From assembly GCA_033557465.1 (NCBI GenBank), contig CM066032.1, positions 1,315,481,758 through 1,315,545,757 of the forward strand: a stretch of DNA of 64,000 nucleotides, given 5' to 3'. This document shows positions 1 to 12,116 of the stretch, one piece after another. Each line of letters begins with the position of its first letter. The stretch's first letter is position 1. The notes beneath the pieces were generated by a model that saw only the letters and a list, made by a program, of their open reading frames with translations, had not been told where the DNA came from and searched no databases. This stretch comes from Ichthyophis bannanicus. Its lineage: Eukaryota; Chordata; Amphibia; Gymnophiona; Ichthyophiidae. The translations under genes were made by a program, and so were the position numbers.

Positions 1-2
1 TG

Positions 3-110
3 CGTTCCATTCATAATGCTATTAATAGTACAGTAGAGCGGAAGACCGCAACTAAAATAATGGCTTTATACAAAGCTAGTCCTAGTAGAAATCCTTCAAT
101 CATGATGTGA
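3..110 (+). pseudogene. env: C-terminal end of env (TM) of a plus-strand provirus
   Basis: An open frame runs from the window edge to a TGA at 108-110 and encodes the last 35 residues of a retroviral transmembrane envelope protein. The identification rests on two things. It lies just upstream of a polypurine tract and LTR, and its cytoplasmic-tail pattern (S-I-x-N-x-I/T-x-x-x-x-E-R-K) also occurs at the end of the minus-strand env near 932-1050. The rest of this provirus lies outside the window, so whether the gene is intact cannot be judged. Confidence 0.7.
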
Positions 111-167
111 TTCTTCTAAAGGTGATTTAACTCTCACACCTTATTGAGTAATAGGGTGAGATTAATC

Positions 168-178
168 AAAGGGGGGAA
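168..178 (+). promoter_or_regulatory. Polypurine tract of plus-strand provirus
   Basis: The run AAAGGGGGGAA lies directly before the TGTGG start of the LTR, where plus-strand DNA synthesis is primed in retroviruses. The minus-strand provirus has the same tract in mirror position at 858-868. Confidence 0.8.
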
Positions 179-824
179 TGTGGCAGGTGCAGGCCTGTGA
201 CCCACGGTGTCTGAACATACGCAGGCCAGCATGGCTAGCTTGACCTGTAAATGAGGCCTGTGGAGAGGCATATAGGATTGCACATCCCCCAATATGCTGC
301 TATTGTAAGATAGAACTCAGTAGAAGTATTGAATTAGCTTAGGTATGCAGAACTGTAGAACTGAAAGATGGAAAAATACAAGATACTGATAAGAAAAAGT
401 ACATCTGCAAAGAAATAATTGGGAGTGCTGACAGAGGAGTTGCAGAACCCTGCTCCTCTGCACGCACAAATTGGTTCTATGGCCTTGAGAGTGTGAAAGT
501 AACAAGTTGATGAACTGACCATTGTAATTGGGACTAGAAGGGGGGCATGCAGGTGTCATGCCCACAGAAGGGACATAATTGGATAAACTTATCAGTACCG
601 GGACCAATGGAAGAGGTACGGGAGGTACGGGAGGTTACCGGGACCAATGAAATGTTTTTCTATACCTAGAATGGAACAAAAGTCTATAAAAGTTGTTGTA
701 ATGCTTGAAAACTTGGCTCAGCCATTTTGAAATTGACTGGTTCGAGACTTGTGCACAAATAAATGATTTGGACCTTCTGAACAGACTCCTGGTATCATTG
801 GTTTGTCTGCGCTTTGCTGCTACA
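179..824 (+). repeat. 3' LTR of plus-strand gammaretrovirus-like provirus
   Basis: A 646-bp LTR runs from TGTGGCAGG to GCTGCTACA and follows a polypurine tract. U3 contains a duplicated ACCGGGACCAATG module (about 598 and 636, each with a CCAAT box) separated by short GGTACGGGA repeats. A TATA box (TATAAAAG) lies at 685-692 and a polyadenylation signal AATAAA at 758-763, so R starts near 715. The base after the LTR begins GTAG (825-828), which also occurs at the matching place in the intact LTR at 23016-23570. This suggests the provirus inserted into that LTR with a 4-bp duplication; the other copy is outside the window. Confidence 0.8.
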
Positions 825-857
825 GTAGCAGGCCATGCTAGGCCATAGCCTACCACA
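825..857 (-). repeat. Truncated 3' LTR of the minus-strand provirus
   Basis: These 33 bp match the first 33 bp of the 5' LTR (23538-23570, read on the minus strand). They stop where the plus-strand LTR begins, so the remainder should lie beyond the left window edge, on the other side of the plus-strand provirus. Confidence 0.8.
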
Positions 858-868
858 TTCCCCCCTTT
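858..868 (-). promoter_or_regulatory. Polypurine tract of the minus-strand provirus
   Basis: On the minus strand the sequence is AAAGGGGGGAA directly before the LTR start TGTGGTAGG. It is identical in form to the tract at 168-178. Confidence 0.8.
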
Positions 869-931
869 GATTATTCTCACTCGCAAGTGAGGAAGGGTGA
901 GAATTAAATCACTCATTAGTCAATTAATACA

Positions 932-3900
932 TTAGACTGGCGTAATGGCATCATCATCGTGGGGTATAGGGTAATATTGCCACATAGCTAATACCTTCGC
1001 AGCTGCCTTCCGCTCTATAGTGTTATCAATTGATGATGTTACCATGCGTAAGCAAAGGGGTAGGAGACAAGAGAGCAATAAGCACATGGCTAATATGAAT
1101 AGTACGATAAACAAGGGATTTCAGACCACCAATCCAGGAAAACAATGAACCAAACCACCCATCCATCTTTAAACTGTGCCAGGTCTGGACAGGCACAAAT
1201 GTCTGCTCTCTCATCTGGGTGGCTAAATCTTCGACTACATGCCCATTATTATCAATCTGTAAACAACAATTACTGAGATTCAACTTCCCACATACCCCAC
1301 CTTCAGCTGCTAACAAATAATCTAAAGCTAAACGATTTTGATAAATAGCTGTGCGCATTTGCTTACTTTGCTTTGCCAGAAGGGTTAGTGCTTTACTAGT
1401 TTCATTGGTTATTATTTCAACAACAGCTTGCAAACGTATTATTCTATTAATCATATAAACAGGAGTACGATATCCCCAAGTCCCATCTTTGCTCCCAAGT
1501 AGCAGGTCCATATAGTATGAGATGATTCTTTCTGGTGGCCATTCTTCAGATGACGCATCCCATTTGTCCCATTGGCCTATTTTCAAGGCCTCCTTCAGCT
1601 GTCGACTTCTGTACACACGATATCCCAGTTGTTCTCCCTGGGATGTAGGCTGAAGGAAAAAGGAAGGTCGTATGGTTCCCAATACACATGCGCCTCCCCA
1701 ATGGTGAGGAAGTCTGGCATATGCTCGGGTTCCGCAAATCCAGTACAGTCTAGGTAGTGCTTGCCAAGAATTATATGCTGCTAAGTTAGTCCAGATACTG
1801 GCAAGTTTGGGGAACTGAACTAGAGGATTGGAAGGTTCAGTAGTATTGACTCCGGACCACCAAGAGGTCTTCTTAGTGGTACTGTTGTAGAACTTCTGAT
1901 TGAGACAGACCAGCTGCCCCACTTCCATATTAAACATTGGTCCATAGCGAGAAAAACATAAGTTACCCACAATGGTTTTCACAGAACCCACCGCTATGGT
2001 TTTCGAAGGAAGTAGCTGAAAAAGTGAAGAAAAAGAGGGAGGCCTTCATGAAATACAAGAGATCACAGAGAGAGGAAGACAGGCATCTGTATTTGGAAAA
2101 ACTTAGAGAAGCTAGCAAAGTAGTGAAGAAGGCAAAGATTCAAAAGGAGGAGGAAATAGCCAATGCAATAAAATGGGGGGATAAGACATTTTTCAGATAT
2201 ATTAGTGAGAAGAGGAAGGGCAAAAGTGGTATTGTCAGACTCAAGGGTGCAGGGGGGGAATATGTAAAAGCTGATAAGGATAAAGCGGAATTGCTTAACA
2301 AATATTTTTGTTCTGTGTTCACAGATGAAGAACCAGGAGCAGGACCTCAGAAAACACCCACAAATAAGAACAGAAGCGAGGGACATCTTGAACAATTTTC
2401 AGAAGACTGTGTTCGTAAGAAACTAGCTCAACTTAAAGTAGACAAAGCAATGGGACCGGATGGGATACACCCTAGAATACTGAGGGAACTTGGGGACGTT
2501 CTAGCAACTCCACTGACTGACCTTTTCAATGCCTCGTTGGAGTCGGGAGTGGTGCCAAAGGACTGGAGAGAGGCTCATGTGGTGCCTTTACACAAAAGCG
2601 GAAGTAAGGATGTGGTTGAAAACTACAGGCCGGTTAGTTTAACTTCGGTGGTGAGTAAATTATTGGAAATGCTGCTGAAAGAGAAAATAGTGAGGTTTCT
2701 GGAGTCCAGCGGATTACAGGATCCAAGGTAACATGGATTCACCAGAGGCAGGTCATGTCAGACAAATCTGATTGATTTCTTTGACTGGGTGACCAGGGAG
2801 TTGGACCGAGGGAGAGCTCTAGATGTGGTGTATTTAGATTTCAGTAAAGCCTTTGACACTGTTCCTCACAGGCGACTTATAAACAAACTGAGCACCCTAG
2901 GGATGGACCCTAAAGTTACTGCTTGGGTTAGAAATTGGTTGGGTGGGAGGCGACAAAGAGTACAAGTAAATGGAGCTCACTCTGAGGAGAAGGATGTTAC
3001 CAGTGGTGTGCCCCAGGGATCTGTCCTTGGTCCGATTCTTTTTAACATCTTTGTTAGTGATATAGCGGAAGGGCTGTCAGGTAAGGTTTGCCTCTTTGCA
3101 GATGATACCAAAATCTGCAATAGAGTAGACACCCAGGAAGGTGTAGATAACATGAGGAGGGATCTAGCTAAGCTTGAAGAATGGTCTAGAATTTGGCAGC
3201 TGGGATTTAATGTTAAAAAATGTAAGGTCATGCATTTGGGCTGCAGCAATCCAAGGGAGCAATACAGTATAGGAGGTGAAGTACTTTTGTCCACTAAAGA
3301 AGAGCGGGACCTAGGCGTGGTTGTGTCTGATGATCTTAAAGTAGCTAAACAGGTAGAAAAGGCGACGGCAAAAGCTAGAAGGATGCTTGGGTGCATACGG
3401 AGAGGAATGGCTAGCAGAAAAAAAGGAGGTGATAATGCCTCTGTATAAGTCTTTGGTGCGACCTCATTTGGAGTATGGTGTGCAATTCTGGAGACCGCAC
3501 CTTCAAAAGGATGTGAACAGGATGGAGTCGGTGCAGAGGGTTGCTACTAAAATGATTAATGGGCTTCATTATAAAGCATATGAGGACAGACTTAAGGATC
3601 TTAATATGTACACCTTAGAGGAAAGGCGGGATAGAGGTGATATGATTGAGATGTTTAAATACCTCCGTGGCATAAATGTTCAGGGAGAGAGCCTCTTTCA
3701 ATTGAAAGCAAGTTCTGCTACGAGGGGACATGGGATGAGGGTGAAGGGAGATAGATTCAGGAGTGATATGCGGAAATATTTATTTACAGAAAGAGTAGTG
3801 GATCCATGGAATAGTCTCCCAGTGGAGGTGGTAGAGATGAGGACAGTAACTGAATTCAAAAAAGCATGGGACCAACACAGAGGATCTCTAAAGGTAAAAG

Positions 3901-4988
3901 TGGACTGTTGTAGTTGTTGTTATGGAAGGACAGACTAGATAGGCTATGTGGTCTTTTTCTGTCATCATGTTTCTATGTTAATACCCATTCACTTGTGGTA
4001 TTGTGTATATTAGTCTGATTATACGGAACAGAATAGTTCAGTTCTTGTGCCTCCCAAGGCCATTGGTCTCCCATTGTTGTTCCTCCACAAAACAAACAGT
4101 CTAAAACATGGAGACTAGATGCAACTGCTCCCGCTAATTCAAGAAATAAGTTCTGGGAGGCAGGAGGAATTTCAAACTCTGATTTCATGGCTTCATAGAA
4201 GGAGTGATGTATACGATAGGGTGAGGATACATGGGTTTTGGTGTTTAATTGCAGATATAAGATAGTCCCAGGATCTACACCTCCTCCTGCAATACGCAAC
4301 CCAAACTTATATCCTTGCTTCCAGTGGCTGGGGTTGGCTATGAGGAGTTGTAGAGGATTACAGGCACCTTTCTGATTTTTGTTAGGCTGCCTTTGCGATG
4401 ATCTCCATCTCGTCCCGTCAGTGCATTCTTCCAGGTAGCAAAATATACACATTCCCATTTTGGGCAAAAGTAATCATGTCTAGATGAGGTGGTGTAGATG
4501 GTGGCTGCAGTACTCTTTCCTGTACACCTTCCCCATCCATAGGCTCCTTCTGGACACATGTATTTATCATCATGGTAGTATGCTCGCTCCCATGACCCAC
4601 ATCTGTGGTAAGCATTTCTGTTGATTGCATCACAAGCATCAAAGTTCAAGATGATAGATTTTGTGGGGTTGGTGAGGGGTTTTGTCGCATTCAGGATGGC
4701 TCCATCTTCATCATTCCAGCGTATCTCAAATGTATAATATGATGGGTTTTGTCGAGGGTTATAACAAGTCTTACTTTTCCCCTTTGTGCAAATGTTCAGT
4801 TCAGTGCCATTATAAACACACCGGCTGACTGTACCAGTGCAAGTATAGTAGGAATGATAGAGCAAAGTCTGAGTAATCTTTTGTCCTGTTCGGGTGGTGG
4901 TTATGCAAGCTGCACAAGGGGATAGAGCAAAAGTCTTTTCCAGGATTCCCAGGATCACCACTCCCACAAGGCAATAGTGGAAGAACAT
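932..4988 (-). pseudogene. env: Retroviral envelope gene, split by CR1 and frameshifted
   Basis: The gene starts at 4988 with a hydrophobic signal peptide, followed by a cysteine- and N-glycosylation-rich SU domain (about 4988-4340). A frameshift near 4400 moves it to a second frame ending near 3973, where the CR1 begins. Beyond the CR1 the TM part continues (1991-1026): heptad-type leucine region, a QNRLALDYLL segment in the immunosuppressive-domain position, then cysteines spaced CX7CC. A second frameshift near 1110 puts the membrane span and tail in another frame ending at 932. The CX(n)CC arrangement is known in gamma-type envelopes with covalent SU-TM linkage, usually with six residues between; seven are read here. 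The protein is not expressible as one chain. Confidence 0.88.
1986..3977 (+). mobile_element. 5'-truncated CR1 LINE inserted in env
   Basis: The C-terminal two thirds of a CR1 ORF2 lie in the order: linker (WFSKEV...KKKREAF), RT fingers (ENYRPVSL), palm (DFSKAFDTVPH), [10 protein letters not shown], the catalytic box FADD, then the CR1 C-terminal region (LEYGVQFW, LEERRDRGD). Frames are 1986-2731, 2789-3448 and 3387-3938, broken by a stop at 2729-2731 and a slip in an A-run near 3420. The end is a short CR1-type 3' tail (about 3940-3977), not a poly-A. The exact 5' junction is uncertain by about 10 bp and no target duplication was found. Confidence 0.88.
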
Positions 4989-5107
4989 TGTGATTACAGT
5001 CTTTGGAAGTCAACTGGAAAGTTGAGGATAATGAACTTTGCTGAGTTTTCTTCTGTTTCTGCTGTGATGGTCACTTTCGCGTGACGTAAGTGGATTCTGA
5101 AGATTCT

Positions 5108-8100
5108 CTATAAAGCTGGCTGTCTCCTCAAGGTGAGTCGCAATGGAGTCTCGGGATCATTCACTGACGTCCATTGGCCAGGATCAGGAGCAGCTGCTGG
5201 CTTCACTCGACTGTGGTGGATCCAGGGTTCGAATTCTGCAACTTTCACCGCGGTGGGGGTTGACAGGATGACGACGTAGGGTCCCTTCCAATGCGGCGCC
5301 AGCAGGGTCTTTCTCCACTCTTTCACCCACACGGACGTTCCTGGCTTGAAGGGATGCAGAGGCTCGGTCAGGTTGATGGGTAGTCGGTCTTGCACCCACG
5401 TTTGGAGTTTCTGCAAAACAGAACCTAAAGCTAATAGTTCTTGTGTTGTTATTTCAGATCCTATCTGTCTCATGTCTCCCTTTATTCCCTGCACTATGGG
5501 TGGAGGTCGCCCATACAAAATCTCAAAAGGGGAGACACCTAAGGATCTGGTAGGAGCTGAACGTATCCTAAGAAGGGCTATGGGTAGAACTTGGAGCCAC
5601 TTTAGGTGTGTTTCTTGACAAAGCTTGGATAACTGAGTTTTCAGAGTTCTATTCATTCGTTCTACTTTCCCTGAGCTCTGGGGTCTATAAGCAGTGTGCA
5701 ACTTCCATTTTATTTGCAAAGCTTGAGCGAACTGTTGAGTCACTTGGGATACAAATGATGGACCATTATCTGACCCTATAGTTGATGGTATTCCAAATCG
5801 GGGAGTGATCTCATGGAGCAATACCCTAGTGACTTCTCGGGCTTTCTCAGTTCGGGTGGGGTAGGCTTCTACCCACCCTGAAAATGTGCAGACTAACACT
5901 AACATATAGTGATATCCATTTGCACGGGGCATTTCAGCAAAGTCTATCTGTATATCACTCATGGGGTCACCCCTACTGACTGAACTCTTGGGGGTGGAAT
6001 AGGACCTTGCTTGGCATTATTTTTGGCACATATCAGGCATTGCTGTGCCACCGAGGCGGTCAGGGACCCTTGCAATGAAATACAGAAATGGGGACTCATG
6101 GCTTTCTTCATGGCTGTTTTTCCATAATGTGTAGCTTGATGAAAAGCTTGAACAAAGGCTGGCCCTAATGCTTCAGGGATGACTGTAGGACCTGGAGGTG
6201 GACTACCTTCTGGGGGTGGCAGCACTATCCAACCTTGTTCTGTTAAGACTCCTCCCTCCTTTTCGCAATAATAGTCTAACTCTCTTGTAGTATATCGGGG
6301 TGCCCAGGAACTAAGGGGCACAGGGAATAGGGCTGCTTGCATTATAGTATCTTGGGTCCTAACTTGTCCTGTGGTGGCTGCCTTTCGGGCTGTGGCATCT
6401 GCAAATCTATTCCCTTGGGTGACTTCTCCTGCTCCTGCCTGATGACCTCGGCAGTGCATGACTGCCTCTTGTTTGGGGGCCCATACAGCATCTAATAACA
6501 TCAATATCTCGGGCCCATACCTAATGTCGTTACCCCCTGAGGTGATCAACCCTCGCTCTTTATACAAGGCTCCATGTGCATGCAAAGTAGTGAAGGCATA
6601 TTTGGAATCTGTGTACACATTTATGCGGAGTCCTTCTCCTAATGTCAAGGCTCTGGTGAGGGCTATCAATTCAGCTTTCTGTGCAGAGGTTCACGGGGTC
6701 AAGGCTGAGGACTCAACTACCAGATTAAGGGTCACCACTGCATATCCAGCACACCGATGTCCATTAATGACCAGACTGCTTCCATCTACAAAGAAAGTTT
6801 GTTCTGGGTCCTCTAGAGGGACATCGGTCAAATCAGGGCGACTTGAGAATACAGTGTCCATGGTTTCTAAGCAATTATGATCAGGTGGCCCAGGACCAAT
6901 TGGAAACAATGTAGCAGGGTTTAGAGCTTGACTAACTTTCAACTGTATCCGAGGGTTTTCACACAACATGCTTTGATACTTCAACATTCGTGCATTGGTT
7001 AGCCAGAAGTTTCCTTTGTGTTCCATGAGAGTCAGAACAGAGTGTGGCACGGTGACTTGAAGAGTTTGTCCTAGTGTGAGTTTGTCTGCTTCGCCCACTA
7101 GGAGGGCTGTTGCTGCAACAGCTCTCAGACAAGGGGGCCATCCTTTTGCGACTATATCTAATTGTTTTGACAGATAAGCTACTGGCCGTTGCCAGGAACC
7201 AAGAGATTGGGTCAATACTCCCAATGTGTTTCCTTGTGACTCATGGACAAAAAGATGGAAAGGCTTCTGAACATCTGGAAGACCTAAAGCTGGAGATGAC
7301 ATCAGGGCCTTTTTCAAAGTCCGGAATGCTACATCTTGTTCGGGTCCCCAATCTAGTGGGGATTTTTCCATTCCTCTGATGACTTGGTATAGTGGTTTTG
7401 CAATCAGGGAAAAGTTGGGGATCCATATGCGACAATATCCCGCGGCCCCCAGGAAGGCTCTTACTTGCCTCCTAGTGGTTGGAATGGGGATATTACATAC
7501 AGCTTCCTTGCGTTCTGGTCCTAAACGTCGGATCCCACTGGACAATTGGAATTCTAGATACTTGACTTCAGTTTGGCATAGTTGTGCTTTGGCTCTTGAA
7601 ACTCTGTATCCAGCATCTTTGAGAAGGTACAAAAGTTCACTAGTAGCTTGTAGGCATTCACTTTCTGAGTTGGTGGCTATGAGCAAGTCATCTACATACT
7701 GAAGAAGAACCCTTTTTCCTGGGTCCACTGGGTAACTTGAGAGATCTTGATTCAGGGCAGCACTGAAGAGAGTAGGTGAATTCTTGAATCCTTGGGGTAA
7801 TCTGGTCCAGGTGAGCTGACCCCGCCTTCCTGTTGTGGGGTCTTGCCATTCAAAAGCGAAGAAAAGTTGACTGGTGGGTGCTAGGCGCACACAGAAAAAG
7901 GCATCTTTCATGTCCAGGATGGTGAAGTGAGTAGCCTCGGCGGGGATCAGTCCCAAGAGAGTATAAGGGTTTGGTACTACTGGGTGTATAGTTTCAACTG
8001 CATCATTTACTCACCTTAGATCTTGTACTGGGCGGTAGTCCCCTGTCACAGGCTTCTTTACTGGGAGAAGGGGGGTGTTTCAAGGTGACTGGCATTCCTT

Positions 8101-8311
8101 GAGAAGTCCGTACTTCAGCAGTTTCATTAAATGGCAGTGAATTCCTTCTATGGTTGGTCGAGGGAGAGGATACTGCTTCACATGCACTGGTTCCACTCCT
8201 GGCTTGAGGGTGACAATGACAGGGGCTATGTTCTTCGCTAGGCCAGGTGGATTATCTTCTGCCCATACTTCAGGTGGGGCTATGAGGTTGGTAGGTATAC
8301 AGGGACTAGTT
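5108..8311 (-). pseudogene. pol: Retroviral pol: RT, RNase H, integrase
   Basis: From the L2 junction at 8311 the minus strand encodes the RT amino end (8311-7957, with a stop near 7957-8010). The RT palm follows (7956-6691) with the catalytic box YVDD and upstream LPQGFKNSPTLF. RNase H begins with FFVDGSS near 6800 and continues in another frame (6669 on; TDSKYA visible). The integrase has an HHCC zinc domain (HQATH, then CLIC near 6030) and a DD-E core (5962-5108) with DFAEMP, GSDNGP and GKVERMN. A frameshift or stop near 6680 splits RNase H, and the junction at 5960 changes frame inside integrase. Before the L2 insertion it was continuous with the protease. Confidence 0.92.
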
Positions 8312-8317
8312 GACTTT
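8312..8317. repeat. Target-site duplication (left) of the L2 in pol
   Basis: GACTTT occurs here and again at 11728-11733. Removing the insert and one copy restores one continuous frame from protease into RT on the minus strand. Confidence 0.75.
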
Positions 8318-11300
8318 TTTTTTTTCTTTTTATTTGCACTTTATGCTCTATTCGTCTCAGAATATGTCCACTATTCCAGTCTTTTGGGGTCGACGTCCTA
8401 CGCCCCCGTCGCTGGTTCCTTCTGGTTCTTTGGCACGTTGCCCCTCCAACCTGATTCTTTGTGGCCCTTCTATTCCCTGTTCCACGCGCCCTCTTTCCCC
8501 CAGCCTATCACCTATAACCTCCACAATAACACTTAGTCTTGCCTTGCTAAATTGCCGGTCCCTCCGATCGAAATCCTTGCTCGTTCATGATCTTATCTCC
8601 TCTCATTCTCTCGATCTCTGTTTTCTTACAGAGACCTGGCTGAAGGAAGGCGATAGCCCAGTCCTATCTAGTTCCCTTCCTTCTGGGTTTGCTGCGATTT
8701 CAACTCCCAGATTAGGGAGAGGTGGAGGTGGGGTAGCTGTACTCCATCGTGCATCCATCGATATTGAAGAGGTTTCTTCCCCCTTTGTTCTGTACTCTGA
8801 ATCCCTTCTTCTTCATCTTCGCTCCTCCCCTCCCCTTTACTTTCTTCTTCTCTACCTCCCCCCTTCTCTGACAGCTGCTCGTTGGGATGCGGCTCTCCAA
8901 ACTATCTCTGATGTCACTGTCCAGTTTTCTAACCTAATTATATTAGGTGACTTCAATGTCCATGTTGACCACCCCAGTAGACAGAAAGATCGTGCCTTTC
9001 TAGATCTAGTACATGATATTCCTTTGCAACAGCACGTGCTTGGCCCTACCCATACGGCCGGTCATACATTAGATTTAATTCTCTCTCCCACCACACTGCT
9101 ATCAGCAATTTCCCCCCTACCATGTTTAGTGTCCCCTGGTCTGATCATTTCTGTATTCTTTTTTCCGTTTCCTCCCCTTCCATGGCACCTACTGATCCCA
9201 TCCCGTCTTTTTCTTCTGTTTCTCTCCGCCGTCACATCACCTCTGATACCCATAGGGCCTTTCCACCCGCTTCTTCCCTCTTCCCGCCAGACTTTACTGC
9301 ACTCTCCTCTGATGAACAGGTTTCCCTTTGGAATTCCCTTCTTTTAGATACTCTGGATGGCCTGGCCCCACTTCATCCGGTCCCCAATTGGTCTGGACCC
9401 CCTCGTTCCCCATGGTACCATCCTGCTCTGCGCCTTCAACGAACCCAGCTCCGGCATTTACAACGTCGGTGGGCCCGCCATCCCTCCCATGAATTACGCC
9501 TTCACTTTAAGCAGCTTTTCTCTGAATATCGCCTGGCTATTCAATCTGCCAAGCGTGATTTTCATGCAACTGAAATTTATACTGCTGCAAACTCTTCTAG
9601 ACAACTCTTTTCCATTTTGCGCAGACTCTCCAATGTTGGCCCTGATCAGCGGCAATTATCCTTGGCCCCTAACTCTCAGTCTCTAGCTACCTTTTTTTCT
9701 GATAAAATTCTCCATTTCCGTTCGTCCTTTTCACACCCCTCCCCTCCACCGCCCTTGTCCCCACCTTGCTCTTCCTTGCCCCCCTCCCCGCTTAACCTTG
9801 CCTTAGCTCACTCCTGGTCTTCCTTCCATTCAATCACTCCTGCTGACGTTTTACAGGCATTAGCGAAATCTAATAAGACCACCTGCAAGCTGGATCCAAT
9901 TCCTTCTCTTTGGTTGTCCGAACCTTCTTTGCAGCTCATACCTATCATTACCACCATCATTAACACTAGCCTTTCTACCGGTCATTTTCCTTCATCTTGG
10001 AAATCAGTTGTCATTCGTCCCATCCTCAAACAGCCTTCTCTTGATCCTTCTGTTCTATCTCACTGGCGTCCTGTCTCAAATCTTCCTTTCTTGGCCAAAC
10101 TCTTGGAACGTCTTGTCTTTGATCAACTTAATTCTCACGTGGAATCTACTAACACTCTTCACCCTCGTCAAGCTGGTTTTCGTCACGGACACAGCACGGA
10201 AACGGTTCTCCTTGCACTCCTTAATGACCTGCATGTTGCTCATGATCACGGTGATATCACTCTTTTGGTTTCCCTCGACCTCTCTGCGGCTTTTGATCTG
10301 ATTGACCACCGTACTTTGCTTTCTCATTTATCGGATGTGGGGCTGCATGGCACAGTCTGGCAGTGGTTCTGTTCTTTCCTCACAGCTCGCTCTTTTTCTG
10401 TTCACTCTGATGGTCAGTCCTCTGCTTCTTTCCCTCTCACTTGTGGTGGGGTTCTCTCCCCACTTCTGTTCAATATTTTTCTGGCTCCCTTATCATTGGT
10501 GATTCAACAGTTCCCTGTGTCATTTTACATCTACACTGATGATATTATTCTACTGTTTCATACCTCTCCCCTAACTTTAGATATTACTCAACTGAATCTT
10601 TGTCTTTCCCGGATCTCTTCTTGGCAATCCCACAATTTCCTGCACCTGAATCCATCTAAGTCCACAGCCATGTGGGTCTCATTGACTGGTTCTTGCCCTT
10701 CTCTGGCTCCCTCGATTGATTCTACTCCTCTCCCTCTTGTGTCATCTTTCCGCTATCTTGGTGTAATTCTCGACCCCACGCTTTCCTTTCACCAGCACCT
10801 TACTTCCCTTATACGTCGTTCCTTTGCTGCCCTGCGACAGATCAGGGCTGTCCGTTCCCTTCTCCCCTTCTCTTCCCTAGTCACCCTTGTCCTGGCCCTA
10901 GTCATAAGCCGCTTAGACTACTGTAATGTTTTTCTTGCTAACCTCCCAAAATTTCAGCTTCTACGTCTTCAGCGCATTCAAAATGCTGCTGCCCGTCTCG
11001 TCACATTCTCACACCGTTTTGACCATATCACTCCTATTCTTCTCCGCTTGCACTGGTTACCTCTTTGTTTTCGTTTCCATTATAAGTTCCTTATTCTGAT
11101 TCACCGTGCTCTTCATACCAATACTCCTCTATATCTTGCAGATCGGATCTCTCTTCACACCCCCTACCGTCAGCTTCGTTCTCTCCATGCTAACCATCTG
11201 TCCCTCCCTTCCCCGTCACAGGCACACCTCAAGCAAACCCGTCATGCAGCTTTTTTCTTTCTAGGCCCAGTACTATGGAATGCATTACCTCCGTTTCTCC

Positions 11301-11727
11301 GTCTGGAACCTTCATACTCTCAATTCAAAACACTACTCAAAACCCATCTGTTTCAGCAAGCCTTTCATCTCTCTCCCGATGGTCCTCCCTGATGTTTTCA
11401 GTTGATGTGTTTGTTCCTGTTTGTTCGTATATTTGCCTTGTCGTGCATTTTGTCTACCCATAGTCTGTTTGTCTTCCCCCTTACGGGCCTTTTATCTTGT
11501 TTGTACTCTTATATTTTAGTAACCTATGTTTTAAAATGCTGGCCCTTTGTTCTGTTTTGTTTTGTTTTGTCTTTTTTATCTATCTATGCTTTTATACTTT
11601 ACTTTTCTATTTTACTTTGGCGCTCCTTTCTTTGTCTTTGCATTGCCAACCTTTTATTGTACACCGCTTTATGTTTCGACGGAAAGCAGTTTATCAAATT
11701 TTAAATAAAGATAAAGATAAAGATAAA
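8318..11727 (+). mobile_element. L2-clade LINE, almost full length, inserted in pro-pol
   Basis: A 3.4 kb non-LTR element flanked by the hexamer GACTTT. It starts with a T-rich stretch and encodes an APE-type endonuclease and a reverse transcriptase of the L2 clade. The 3' end is a short A/T-rich tail with tandem TAAAGA units (about 11700-11727) typical of L2-type microsatellite tails. The insertion is younger than the provirus because it splits pol. Confidence 0.88.
8346..11392 (+). pseudogene. L2 ORF2: endonuclease plus reverse transcriptase (one frameshift)
   Basis: The first frame (about 8346-9130) encodes an APE endonuclease with the landmarks LNCRSLRSK, LTETWL and GDFNVHVDHP. A frameshift near 9125 moves the end of the endonuclease (SDHF) into the frame 9122-11392, which then stays open for 756 residues. 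The RT has [31 protein letters not shown] and the C-terminal HWLPL...LWNALPPFLR region of L2. Two catalytic-region faults stand out: the normal [10 protein letters not shown] box reads GGVLSPLLF, an in-frame loss of about four residues, and the usual YADD reads YTDD. The copy is therefore probably dead despite its long frame. Confidence 0.85.
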
Positions 11728-11733
11728 GACTTT
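11728..11733. repeat. Target-site duplication (right) of the L2 in pol
   Basis: The second GACTTT copy. The minus-strand protease frame resumes immediately to the right. Confidence 0.75.
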
Positions 11734-12116
11734 ATTGGAGGTGCACTATAGAACCGCCATTTTTCCTCTCGGGGAACAGTAAGCACCATCAATCCAGCAG
11801 GCTTTGGGTTCACAGTCATTTTCATTTCTCCCCCTTCAGCATAGGATATTTGGGCCTGGAGCTTGGCAAGCATGTCTCGGCCCAGTAGTGGAATAGGGCA
11901 CTCAGGCATATACAAGAACTGGTGCGTTATTTTCTGTCCCCCTAGTTCACACATGCGGTTCTGCAAGAATGGTTTTGTGGCTTTATTTCCAGTGGCTCCC
12001 ACAATGGTGACAGATCGTGAGGACAGAGGAGCTACTGGCTTGGCTACTACTGAATGTTCTGCTCCTGTATCTACCATGAACTCCATATATTGGTCCCCTA
12101 TCTTTAAACTGACCAT
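11734..12116 (-). pseudogene. pro: Retroviral aspartic protease (pro)
   Basis: This minus-strand frame encodes a retropepsin domain: the catalytic triad reads DTGAEHSVV, the flap region follows (VGATGNK), and the C-terminal helix signature is LLGRDML. Residues around MDTGAEHS match the usual gamma-type protease layout. The frame is open across the domain and would run on into pol, but the L2 at 8318-11727 cuts that link. The gag-side boundary is near 12116-12160, where stops occur. Confidence 0.9.
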
